This document shows, piece by piece, positions 15,026 through 20,986 of a DNA stretch of 26,789 nucleotides. Source of the DNA: a virus; the IMG/VR virus record IMGVR_UViG_3300017960_000052, positions 1-26,789 of that record. One strand, given 5' to 3'. Each line of letters begins with the position of its first letter. Within the stretch, counting starts at the first letter, position 1. Under the pieces are notes generated by a model that was given only the letters and a program-made list of their open reading frames with translations, made no database searches and was not told the DNA's origin. A program made the position numbers and the translations under genes.

Positions 15026-15229
15026 ATGGGAGAACTGAAGCCGTGTAGTGAGTGCGGAAGCACTACCTACCGAATCCACACGACCGAAACCCGGAGCTAC
15101 GCCTGCACCGGGATGGACGAAGAGGGCTCACCGGACTACGGAGACGAGCTGGGCTTCTGCGGGGAGGTCATCGACGCCTACGTCCGCTGCGCCAACTGCT
15201 TCACCGAGTACCCCTACGAGGAGGACTGA
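15026..15229 (+). CDS. Small zinc-ribbon protein (67 aa)
   Basis: A 67-residue protein with two Cys knuckles, CSEC at residues 7-10 and CANC at about 56-59, spaced as in zinc ribbons; two more Cys (about 27 and 46) lie between. This is the first of five consecutive small proteins with Cys pairs. Zinc ribbons in phage early genes may bind nucleic acid or host transcription or translation proteins, but the target is unknown. The ATG is preceded by CGGAGGAAC. The C-terminus YEED carries the ribosome-binding bases for the next gene. Confidence 0.65.
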   Translation: MGELKPCSECGSTTYRIHTTETRSYACTGMDEEGSPDYGDELGFCGEVIDAYVRCANCFTEYPYEED

Positions 15230-15232
15230 CCC

Positions 15233-15604
15233 ATGCTGCCCATCGAACAGTACCGACACCGCAAGGCGCGGATGGCCGCACTCGGCCGTGACAACGCCAT
15301 CGTCACCTACTGCGACATCTGCGGGAGCGAGGAGGTGGAGGTCTGCGTCTCCGCCTTCATCGACCCCAACAACTGGTTCCTGGTGGACGACGGGAACGTG
15401 ATGGAGAACATCCACGAGACGTACTGCCGCCGCTGCGAGGAGGAGGAGAGGGACGGAGTGACCGTGCCCATCCGCCAGTTCAATCGAAAGACCGGGGACC
15501 GCAGCGCGCGGTGGACCAAGGAGAAGGAGTGGCACACCGACGAGCCCGTCCTGTGGCCCTGTGACCTGCCGACGACGCTGCGGCTGAAGGAGGAACCGGT
15601 CTGA
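15233..15604 (+). CDS. Zinc-ribbon-like hypothetical protein (123 aa)
   Basis: A 123-residue protein with CDIC (about residues 27-30) and CRRC (about 65-68), arranged as a probable four-Cys zinc site, with an acidic middle (FLVDDGNVMENIHE) between them. The N-terminal helix is basic (YRHRKARMAALGR), and the C-terminal 50 residues have no clear motif. The family is unknown. Its start follows the junction GAGGAGGACTGACCCATG, and its stop overlaps the next ATG as TGATG. Confidence 0.65.
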   Translation: MLPIEQYRHRKARMAALGRDNAIVTYCDICGSEEVEVCVSAFIDPNNWFLVDDGNVMENIHETYCRRCEEEERDGVTVPIRQFNRKTGDRSARWTKEKEWHTDEPVLWPCDLPTTLRLKEEPV

Positions 15605-15786
15605 TGCCCACCTACGACTACCGCTGCGACCACTGCGGCCACGAGTCCGAGGCCACGCAGGCCATCACCGAGGAGCCGCTCCGCATGTGCCTGAACTGCG
15701 GGCGGCTGGAACTGAAGCGCCTCATCTCCCTGGGCACGACGTTCGCGCTCAAGGGAGGGGGCTGGGCGAAGGATGGATACCGATGA
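15604..15786 (+). CDS. FmdB-type zinc-ribbon protein (60 aa)
   Basis: The 60 residues begin MPTYDYRCDHCGHESEATQ and contain a second knuckle CLNC at about residues 30-33, then LKRLISLGTTFALKGGGW. This is the standard layout of the small FmdB-family putative regulatory proteins (CxxC...CxxC, then a serine/glycine-rich 'fxlkGxGW' end), which are widespread in bacteria and phages and thought to bind zinc. No biochemical role is established. The start overlaps the previous stop (TGATG) and the stop overlaps the next start (ATGA). Confidence 0.8.
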   Translation: MPTYDYRCDHCGHESEATQAITEEPLRMCLNCGRLELKRLISLGTTFALKGGGWAKDGYR

Positions 15787-16064
15787 GCGCCGCACCCGAG
15801 CCCGGCTTCCGGCTCCTCACGCGCTACCTCCAGGAGAGACTGAACGGAGGGGCACCGAAGAACGCCGGCGAGACGGGCGTGTCTTCCACCCGAGTCTCCG
15901 ACGGCGGAGCAAGGCGGCTGGCTGAAGACCTGGGCTGCGAACTGAAGATGGAATGGAACGGAGCCCGCTTCGTCTGCGCCATCTGTGGGCCCAAAGCACC
16001 CGTGGGTCTATGTGACCGAGACAAGCACGACGCCTACTACGAGGCGCTCGAAAGGAGACCGTGA
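15783..16064 (+). CDS. Hypothetical protein with Cys pair (93 aa)
   Basis: A 93-residue protein. An N-terminal helix (FRLLTRYLQERLNGG) is followed by RVSDGGARRLAEDLGCELKM and then FVCAICGPKAPVGLCDRDKH (about residues 63-82), with Cys residues that could form a zinc site. The family is not recognised. It starts at an ATG overlapping the FmdB-like gene's stop, and its own stop overlaps the next ATG, so the zinc-ribbon genes 15604-16324 form one coupled chain. Confidence 0.6.
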   Translation: MSAAPEPGFRLLTRYLQERLNGGAPKNAGETGVSSTRVSDGGARRLAEDLGCELKMEWNGARFVCAICGPKAPVGLCDRDKHDAYYEALERRP

Positions 16065-16324
16065 TGTCCATGCCCATCTTCCCCGAGGAGGACGACACCT
16101 GTCCCGAGTGCGAGGGCCACGGCTACGCCGCATTCACCACCTGCTCGCCCGACCACACCGGCGTCGAGCTGCAACGCTGCGACTCATGCAGCCAGCTTGC
16201 GAGTGACGACTGCGCCGCCATGCGCTTCGTCCGCGAGCTGGAAGCCGCCGACCCCTGGGCCCAGGACATGGCCCGCTTCATGCTCCAGTACGGGGCACCC
16301 ATCCACACCTCAGAGGAGGACTGA
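16064..16324 (+). CDS. Zinc-finger-like hypothetical protein (86 aa)
   Basis: An 86-residue acidic protein with CPEC at about residues 13-16 and CDSC at about 39-42, plus further Cys and His (CSPDHTG), consistent with one zinc ribbon. The C-terminal half is a helix (CAAMRFVRELEAADPWAQDM). I choose ATG 16064, which overlaps the previous stop and has AAAGGAG 6 bases upstream; a GTG at 16061 in frame is the alternative. The gene ends SEED with the ribosome-binding bases for the following gene. Confidence 0.65.
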   Translation: MSMPIFPEEDDTCPECEGHGYAAFTTCSPDHTGVELQRCDSCSQLASDDCAAMRFVRELEAADPWAQDMARFMLQYGAPIHTSEED

Positions 16325-16329
16325 GACCG

Positions 16330-16560
16330 ATGACCGAACTGCACACGACCGAGATGACCAGCACCAAGCACGACACATTCACCGAACACGACTGCCGAGA
16401 GACGGCGGACTACCTCATCACCGACGTGGGATGGGCCGAGGCCAAGGCGTTCGCCGACCTCGCCGAAGTCTTCCACGACGACCGGCGGGACCACTACATG
16501 GCCTCCTTCTGGGAGATGGTGTCGAGCATCCTCGACGGGGAGAACCCGGCGTATGCGTGA
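16330..16560 (+). CDS. Hypothetical early protein (76 aa)
   Basis: A 76-residue acidic helical protein rich in His, Thr and Asp at the start and with a Trp-containing helix (AEAKAFADLAEVFHDDRRDH). No family is recognised. Its start is served by the junction GAGGAGGACTGAGACCGATG, and its end overlaps the next gene by 8 bases. Confidence 0.6.
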   Translation: MTELHTTEMTSTKHDTFTEHDCRETADYLITDVGWAEAKAFADLAEVFHDDRRDHYMASFWEMVSSILDGENPAYA

Positions 16561-16855
16561 GGTGATGGAAGCGATCCCGGGAAGGTTCCGCACCCGGACC
16601 AAGGCCAAGGCGAAGCGGGGGAACCATCCGCCGAACAGCTGGGGACCGTACGCCAACCACGAGGATGGGCCGACGCTCCACGAGCAGCGGTGTACCGCCT
16701 GGGGATTCCTCCTCGCGGCGGCGTGGTTCAAGAACGAGCTGATCGACCCGCCCACGAAGGAGTACCTGGAGGTCTTCGCTGACCTGCATGGGCTGGCGGT
16801 GCCGGGGTTCAGTGAGTGCGTGCTCGAGATGCACGAGGGAGGAGGTGAGGAATGA
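16553..16855 (+). CDS. Hypothetical early protein (100 aa)
   Basis: The protein has 100 residues: a basic N-terminus (GRFRTRTKAKAKRGNHPPN) followed by a neutral helical region with Trp and Phe (WGFLLAAAWFKNELID) and an acidic end (EMHEGGGEE). The basic tail might bind nucleic acid. No family is recognised. It starts within the previous gene (8-base overlap), with GGGGAG about 9 bases upstream, and its 3' end GGAGGAGGTGAGGA feeds the next start, which overlaps its stop as ATGA. Confidence 0.6.
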   Translation: MREVMEAIPGRFRTRTKAKAKRGNHPPNSWGPYANHEDGPTLHEQRCTAWGFLLAAAWFKNELIDPPTKEYLEVFADLHGLAVPGFSECVLEMHEGGGEE

Positions 16856-17268
16856 CCAACATCGACACCATCGCCGCGCGGAACAAGCGCATCCAGGATC
16901 TGGAAGACGAGCTGCGCCGTCGTCAGGAGATCATCGACGACGCACGCATCCGACTCGACGATCGACTCCATCGCGCCGAAGCCGCCGAGGCCCGAGTCGC
17001 CGAGTTGGAGCGGCAAAACATCGAGCTAGAGGAAAAAGCCCGCGTGGCACCAGGGCAGTCGGTGGCACTCGTGAAGCGGACGGAGGCCAAGCTCGCCCGC
17101 GCGGATCGGCTGGCGGAGGAGGCGCAGGAGTGTATTGAAGAGCGGGAGAGCTACTGGGGCAGCCAGGAGGGGATGCACAGACACAACCCGGAGTATGAGC
17201 GACTAGAGCGAGCCCTCTCCGACTACCGCTCCGACTCCCGACCTAACAACGAAGGAGAGGAGTCATGA
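16852..17268 (+). CDS. Coiled-coil protein (138 aa), paralogue family member 1
   Basis: A 138-residue protein with an almost continuous coiled coil (residues about 8-110) rich in Arg, Glu, Ala and Leu: KRIQDLEDELRRRQEIIDDA, EARVAELERQNIELEEKAR and KLARADRLAEEAQECIEE. Part of it is shared with the genes at 18172 and 18401, including a 29-base identical stretch, so the three are copies of one ancestor. A structural or adaptor role is likely, but no partner is known. The start has GGGAGGAGG upstream; start and stop overlap the neighbouring genes. Confidence 0.65.
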   Translation: MTNIDTIAARNKRIQDLEDELRRRQEIIDDARIRLDDRLHRAEAAEARVAELERQNIELEEKARVAPGQSVALVKRTEAKLARADRLAEEAQECIEERESYWGSQEGMHRHNPEYERLERALSDYRSDSRPNNEGEES

Positions 17269-17576
17269 AGTTCCGAAAGAAGCCGGTCGTGATCGAGGCC
17301 ATGCAACTCAAGAGGGAGTCGTGCCCCAAGGTCTGCGAGTGGGCCGACCTGCCCCATAGTCCCAATCTGACGGACCGATGCGGCGAGCTTCCCATTTACA
17401 TCAACACACTGGAAGGCGAGATGAGAGCCGACCCCGGCGACTGGGTCATCCGTGGCGTTAATGGCGAGTTCTACCCATGCAAGCCGGACATCTTCGAGGA
17501 GACTTACGAACCAGCCGACTCCCCGCCCCAGGGCGAGGCGATCGACGCAGCGCAGGAAGCGGAGGGGGAGGAGTGA
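17265..17576 (+). CDS. Conserved phage protein of unknown function (PGDW/GEFYPCKPDIF family)
   Basis: This 103-residue protein matches a protein very common in phages of many types, which starts MKxRKKPVVIEAxQ and contains PGDWVIRGVNGEF and then YPCKPDIFEETYE (about residues 57-83). Its function is not known to me. The last 15 residues (QGEAIDAAQEAEGEE) are an added tail not typical of the family; its DNA is repeated at the end of the next gene and contains the ribosome-binding site GGGGGAGGAG for the GTG start overlapping its stop. Confidence 0.8.
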   Translation: MKFRKKPVVIEAMQLKRESCPKVCEWADLPHSPNLTDRCGELPIYINTLEGEMRADPGDWVIRGVNGEFYPCKPDIFEETYEPADSPPQGEAIDAAQEAEGEE

Positions 17577-17816
17577 GGCTGCTCAATCTGTCGCCCGTAT
17601 CGCGGGTCAACGAATGGAAGTGGCATCCGTGGTTCGCGTGGAGACCTGTCGAAACTCGCTCCTCTGAGTGGGTTTGGGCCGAGTCGATCTACCGGCGGCG
17701 GGTGCAGGCGAAGATACCCGGCGTGGCTTCCTACTTCGAGTATGAGAGACATCAAAGCAAGCACATGGACGTGGTATTCCACGCAGCGCGGGAAGCGGAG
17801 GGGGAGGAGTGAAGCT
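17546..17816 (+). repeat. 35-bp direct repeat at two gene junctions
   Basis: CGCAGCGCRGGAAGCGGAGG followed by GGGAGGAGTGARGCT is present at 17546-17580 and 17782-17816, with 33 of 35 bases identical. Each copy encodes the C-terminal AAxEAEGEE of one gene, its stop codon, and the overlapping GTG start of the next gene. It is therefore a repeated 'end plus ribosome-binding site plus start' unit. Confidence 0.8.
17573..17812 (+). CDS. Hypothetical early protein (79 aa), GTG start
   Basis: A 79-residue protein rich in Trp, Arg and Ser (VNEWKWHPWFAWRPVETRSS), basic in the first half and acidic at the end. No family is recognised. It starts with GTG at 17573, overlapping the previous stop, with GGGGGAGGA immediately upstream. 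The C-terminal tail AAREAEGEE is a copy of the tail of the preceding gene and is encoded by the repeated 35-base unit, which suggests that the 3' ends were exchanged or duplicated. Confidence 0.55.
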   Translation: MRLLNLSPVSRVNEWKWHPWFAWRPVETRSSEWVWAESIYRRRVQAKIPGVASYFEYERHQSKHMDVVFHAAREAEGEE

Positions 17817-18072
17817 CTACAACTTCATGCAGGACGAGAAGTGGTACGAGGACGTGGGGCACATCCTGATCGGGCTGTGCCTCCCGTTCTATGGGTGGTG
17901 GCGCGAGCATCGGCAGTGGCCTCCAGGGGACCCTCACTTTATCGACCACCTGTTCGAGGACGTGGGGTATCGGCACAGCCGCGTCGCCGACAGCTACCGG
18001 GACTTCCTGGGCTACGCGATCGGGGACGTGCTCCGAACGGCCATCCTCGCGGGGGTGATCTTCTTTGCCTGA
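17809..18072 (+). CDS. Small membrane-associated phage protein (87 aa), GTG start
   Basis: An 87-residue protein with a hydrophobic segment at about residues 16-29 (GHILIGLCLPFYGWW) and another at the C-terminus (about 68-87, YAIGDVLRTAILAGVIFFA). Between them is REHRQWPPGD, a motif seen in a group of small phage membrane proteins; the late protein at 8572 has a similar RExxQxPxxS/D arrangement. The start is a GTG overlapping the previous stop within the repeated 35-base unit. After it comes the first larger gap in the operon (about 100 bases). Confidence 0.6.
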   Translation: MKLYNFMQDEKWYEDVGHILIGLCLPFYGWWREHRQWPPGDPHFIDHLFEDVGYRHSRVADSYRDFLGYAIGDVLRTAILAGVIFFA

Positions 18073-18171
18073 GTACTTGCTCGACGCTGGAGAGTTCGCG
18101 TCGAGAGCAACTACGGAGGAACGGTCGTGCATCGTCACTATCGGGACCTCCAACACAAGGATGATTGAACA

Positions 18172-18408
18172 ATGCCCAACACAAGCGCACTCGCCGAAAA
18201 GAATTGGCGGATCAAGGATCTGGAGTCCAAGCTCGCCCGCGCGGATCGGCTGGCGCAAGTGCTTCGCATGGTCGAGCAGGCGATCGAAGAGGACGGGTGG
18301 CATGACCACGTAGACGATCAGGCGCATACGGTTGCCGAGTTGGTCGTCCACGAAGTCCGCGAAGCTCTCGCCGCCTACAAAGCCGGGGAGGACGAGAACA
18401 GTGACTGA
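18172..18408 (+). CDS. Coiled-coil protein (78 aa), paralogue family member 2
   Basis: A 78-residue helical protein with RIKDLESKLARADRLAQVLR (about residues 13-32) and a C-terminal VVHEVREALAAYKAGED. The DNA around LARADRLA is identical over 29 bases to that in the gene at 16852, and the end EALAAYKAGE is repeated as EALAAYEAGE in the next gene. So it is part of a duplicated coiled-coil family. The start ATG has only AAGGA about 10 bases upstream. It overlaps the following GTG start by 8 bases. Confidence 0.6.
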   Translation: MPNTSALAEKNWRIKDLESKLARADRLAQVLRMVEQAIEEDGWHDHVDDQAHTVAELVVHEVREALAAYKAGEDENSD

Positions 18409-19060
18409 CGAGATGTACGACGGACTCGACGAACGCACGCGCAACGAACTGAAGCTGGAGGCCGCCGAGGCTCGGGTAGCGGAGTTGGAGCGCAAGCTCA
18501 CCAACGCCGACCGGCTGGCGGAGGCGGTGCGCTCGATGAACGTGGCCCGATCAGCGGACACTGAGAACGTGACGGAGTGGGTGGCGGGCTACCAATCGGC
18601 GGACGCGGAGATCCGCGAAGCTCTCGCCGCCTACGAGGCCGGGGAGCCGGTGGTGCATCCGGACACGTCCGGCGGCGGCGCCGCGAACACGAAGGAGACG
18701 ACCTGTTTCCTGCAAGATAGGTCTCCGACCCACAGTCTCGGGAATCAGGGTAAACCCCCTATTGCACTCCCTGACACACCATCAGACTCTCCCCGAGTTG
18801 GACGTCACCACCCTACCGGAGCCTCCATGCTACTACTCACCCACCGCCAACCCACCACACCCTTCTTCCGGGAGTTTCGATTCGACATGCGATTCCGATC
18901 CAAGCGGTACGAAATCTGCCGCTTCCCTGACCAGGAGATCCGTCTCCAGTGGGTCACCGAACCCAAGACCGGAGACTTCTGGCTTTGGTGGGGCGCTTGG
19001 CGCCTCGTCATCTTCAACATCAGGGCCCGTCGCCCGTCCAGAATGAGTGGACAAGGGTGA
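18401..19060 (+). CDS. Coiled-coil paralogue fused in frame to a second small domain (219 aa)
   Basis: The first 95 or so residues are coiled-coil paralogue 3 (EARVAELERKLTNADRLAEA, EIREALAAYEAGEPV). Then comes a Pro/Ser-rich stretch (about 103-142) whose DNA has the look of an intergenic region, and then a distinct C-terminal part of 77 residues from an internal ATG at 18827 that is basic and aromatic (FRFDMRFRSKRYEICRFPDQ, DFWLWWGAWRLVIF). There is no stop between them. It may be one fused protein, or two genes, with the second starting at 18827 behind CGGAG. The start GTG at 18401 follows GGGGAGGA. No function is recognised. Confidence 0.5.
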   Translation: MTDEMYDGLDERTRNELKLEAAEARVAELERKLTNADRLAEAVRSMNVARSADTENVTEWVAGYQSADAEIREALAAYEAGEPVVHPDTSGGGAANTKETTCFLQDRSPTHSLGNQGKPPIALPDTPSDSPRVGRHHPTGASMLLLTHRQPTTPFFREFRFDMRFRSKRYEICRFPDQEIRLQWVTEPKTGDFWLWWGAWRLVIFNIRARRPSRMSGQG

Positions 19061-19075
19061 TGAGTGCCCGCTATG

Positions 19076-19115
19076 GTCCGCCCCTTCGGATAAACCGAAC
19101 ACCACTGTGGCGGAC
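19076..19115. promoter_or_regulatory. Inverted repeat before the MarR-like gene, possible operator
   Basis: GTCCGCC at 19076-19082 and GGCGGAC at 19109-19115 are exact reverse complements lying just ahead of the ribosome-binding site of the regulator gene. A MarR-type dimer could bind such arms for self-regulation. The arms are short and widely spaced, so this is only a candidate. Confidence 0.3.
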
Positions 19116-19133
19116 ACCGAAAGGACACCCCCC

Positions 19134-19481
19134 ATGGCAACGCACTCGACAGCCTCCTTGATCACGCTGCGTAGACAGCTGAAGGAGCTCCACGACATCG
19201 ACCCCTCGATGGCGGTCACCACCGCTCTGGCTCTGGTTGAGGTGGCATACCAACACCCCGAGCCCGTGAGCAGCCTGGACATCAGCCAGATGCTCGACAT
19301 CGACTACTCGGGGCCGACCCGCATCATGGACCTGCTCACCGACCGGGGCCGGAAGGGCCGCGCGAAGGAGGGGCTGGGTCTGGTGACGGACTACGCCGAC
19401 GAAGAGGACCGGAGGCGCCGGCTCTACGCCCTGACCGACAAGGGCAAGCGGGCCGTGAAGAGGCTGATCAAGAGGAACTGA
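19134..19481 (+). CDS. MarR-like winged-helix transcription regulator (115 aa)
   Basis: A 115-residue DNA-binding protein. The core reads TTALALVEVAYQHPEPVSSL, then DISQMLDIDYSGPTRIMDLL (recognition helix region, about residues 50-68), and the wing DEEDRRRRLYALTDKGKRAV (about 88-107), the standard winged-helix pattern of MarR proteins (DRR...LT.KG). At 115 residues it is shorter than full MarR (about 140) and lacks most of the dimerisation helices. ATG 19134 has AAAGGA upstream and is preferred over an in-frame start at 19047. Its position before the integrase suggests control of the lysogeny decision or of early genes. Confidence 0.75.
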   Translation: MATHSTASLITLRRQLKELHDIDPSMAVTTALALVEVAYQHPEPVSSLDISQMLDIDYSGPTRIMDLLTDRGRKGRAKEGLGLVTDYADEEDRRRRLYALTDKGKRAVKRLIKRN

Positions 19482-19517
19482 TAGGCCGCAGTTACATGAA
19501 ACGTGTACGGGATACCG

Positions 19518-19623
19518 CCTGGGAAATCAGCTAGTTACGGCCATTCTCCCCCTGGGACACCACAGTTCTCGCTCTGTTGTGTCTCCCGGGACTATGGTCA
19601 CGGAACTGGCTGATTCTCCTGGG
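19518..19623. repeat. 106-bp imperfect palindrome before the integrase genes
   Basis: Two concentric inverted repeats share one centre near 19570. The inner arms are CCCTGGGACACCACAG (19550-19565) and CTGTTGTGTCTCCCGGG (19574-19590), separated by the 8-base spacer TTCTCGCT. The outer arms are 19518-19544 (AAATCAGCTAGTTACGGCCAT) and 19594-19623, which pair except for a few mismatches and gaps. The inner part has the geometry of a tyrosine-recombinase core site (two arms and a 6-8 base spacer). It could be attP, an operator for the MarR-like protein, or a structured transcript end; no T-run follows. Confidence 0.7.
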
Positions 19624-19656
19624 CTTCTTCCATCGCCCATGGTAGAACTGTACCCA

Positions 19657-19685
19657 TTGACACAGAATGCAGAGCCGCGTACGGT
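19657..19685 (+). promoter_or_regulatory. Candidate sigma70-type promoter of the integrase unit
   Basis: A perfect minus-35 TTGACA (19657-19662) is followed after 17 bases by TACGGT (19680-19685), a weak minus-10. It lies 26 bases before the small basic protein gene and would drive it together with the integrase from host polymerase, as needed in a lysogeny module. Confidence 0.35.
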
Positions 19686-19710
19686 GCGCGGGCTGCGGAG
19701 GCACTCCCAC

Positions 19711-19896
19711 ATGACGTACCACGGGCGGAAAGCCCTGCCCCCGGCTCGAGATGGGGACACGACCGACGCCTTCAGCCGGACGTGGCGGCGCCTGCTGTGC
19801 TGCCTGGACCGACCGGGCGTCATCAAGAAGACTCGACGGCGCTTCCACAAGAAGGTCCGACGGACTGCGAAGAAGGAGCTGCGGCATGAAGGATGA
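19711..19896 (+). CDS. Small basic protein before integrase, possible excisionase or DNA-binding factor (61 aa)
   Basis: A 61-residue protein, very basic in its second half (KKTRRRFHKKVRRTAKKELR). I choose ATG 19711 because GGAGG lies about 9 bases upstream; the same frame is open further back to 19579 but runs through the palindrome. It overlaps the integrase start by 11 bases. Recombination directionality factors are often small basic proteins encoded next to the integrase, so this is a candidate, but no excisionase motif is visible. It could be a nonspecific DNA-binding peptide. Confidence 0.5.
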   Translation: MTYHGRKALPPARDGDTTDAFSRTWRRLLCCLDRPGVIKKTRRRFHKKVRRTAKKELRHEG

Positions 19897-20986
19897 GCAG
19901 GCCGAGAGGCTGATCCAATCCATCGACGCTCTCACGTCCGCTGTGAGGGCCTTATCTCTGAACCCTACCCACCCCACCAGTGGCATCGAGATCGCCCAGC
20001 CTGGGCCATCCTCCGCAGCCTCGTGGGAATCTAGTGCCCATAGTCCCTCGGTGCAGGAGATGGTCGACCGCTACATCAGCGAGCGGACATCCTCGGGGGA
20101 ATGGGGCGACGGTCACCGCGAAGCAGTCACCCACTGGCTGGGTCATATGACCACGTTCCTGGGTCCGGACAAGCCGATCGTCATGGCCGACCGGGCCGAG
20201 CTGCTCCGCTACCGGCAGCACCTCGTCGAGAACCCCAAGCGGAACGGGAAGGAGCGGCGGGCGGCGTCCACCGTGAACACCATCCTGATCCACGTCGGGG
20301 CGTTCTTCCGGTGGTGCCGGGACACGGCCGAGGTCATCGAGAAGGACCCGACGGTGAAGCTGCGGCTGAAGACGGCAGGCCGAACCCGAGAGCCCTTCAC
20401 GGATGGGGAAATCGAGAAGGTCTGGACCCGGCTGCGGGCAGATGCCCCGACCCCTGCCCACTACTGGATTCCCACCATCTGCCTCCTCACGGGGGCCCGG
20501 CGGGAGGAGGTGGCGCAGCTGAAGCGGAGCGAGGTGCTGGTGGAGGACGCCAACGGCATCCTCTTCATCGACTTCGCGGGGGCAGCGCAGGACGAGCGGG
20601 GGCTGAAGACTGCGGCCAGCGCTCGCCGGGTCCCTGTCCATCCCCACCTCCGGGGCCTCGGGCTTCAGGCGCTCGTGAACCAGGAGACGCAGGGCGAGTT
20701 CCTGTTCGATGCGTGGTGCCCGCTCAAGGCCAATGGCCTCCGGGCGGGGGCAGTGGGGGTCTGGTTCAACCAGCGTCTGCGGAAGCTGAAGGTCCCCAAG
20801 TCCAAGGTCCTGCACTCCACCCGCCACACCATGGCGACTCGGCTCAAGCAGCTGGGGGCGGAGGACTACATCATCGCCCAGATCCTGGGGCACGAGAACC
20901 CCAACATCACCACGGGACACTATGGCCACGAGGTGGACTTGGAGCCCCTGGATACATGGATTCAGCAGGTGGGATTTCCCCTCTAA
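19886..20986 (+). CDS. int: Tyrosine recombinase/phage integrase (366 aa)
   Basis: This would integrate the phage genome at an att site. The arm/core-binding part (about residues 50-150) has the SAM-like helical layout (VQEMVDRYISERTSSGEWGD, TILIHVGAFFRWCRD). The catalytic domain has all expected residues: TGARREE with Arg205, Lys241 in the beta-hairpin, HSTRH with His310 and Arg313, LGHENPN with His336 and the nucleophile Tyr346 in TTGHYGH. So it should be active. ATG 19886 has AAGGAG 8 bases upstream. Placement directly before the RNA polymerase matches other integrase-bearing T7-like phages. Confidence 0.95.
   Translation: MKDEQAERLIQSIDALTSAVRALSLNPTHPTSGIEIAQPGPSSAASWESSAHSPSVQEMVDRYISERTSSGEWGDGHREAVTHWLGHMTTFLGPDKPIVMADRAELLRYRQHLVENPKRNGKERRAASTVNTILIHVGAFFRWCRDTAEVIEKDPTVKLRLKTAGRTREPFTDGEIEKVWTRLRADAPTPAHYWIPTICLLTGARREEVAQLKRSEVLVEDANGILFIDFAGAAQDERGLKTAASARRVPVHPHLRGLGLQALVNQETQGEFLFDAWCPLKANGLRAGAVGVWFNQRLRKLKVPKSKVLHSTRHTMATRLKQLGAEDYIIAQILGHENPNITTGHYGHEVDLEPLDTWIQQVGFPL

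Noticed and set aside
18065-18313. An 82-codon frame between 18065 and 18313
   Set aside because: It overlaps the better-supported coiled-coil gene at 18172, starts without a ribosome-binding site and has no family character.
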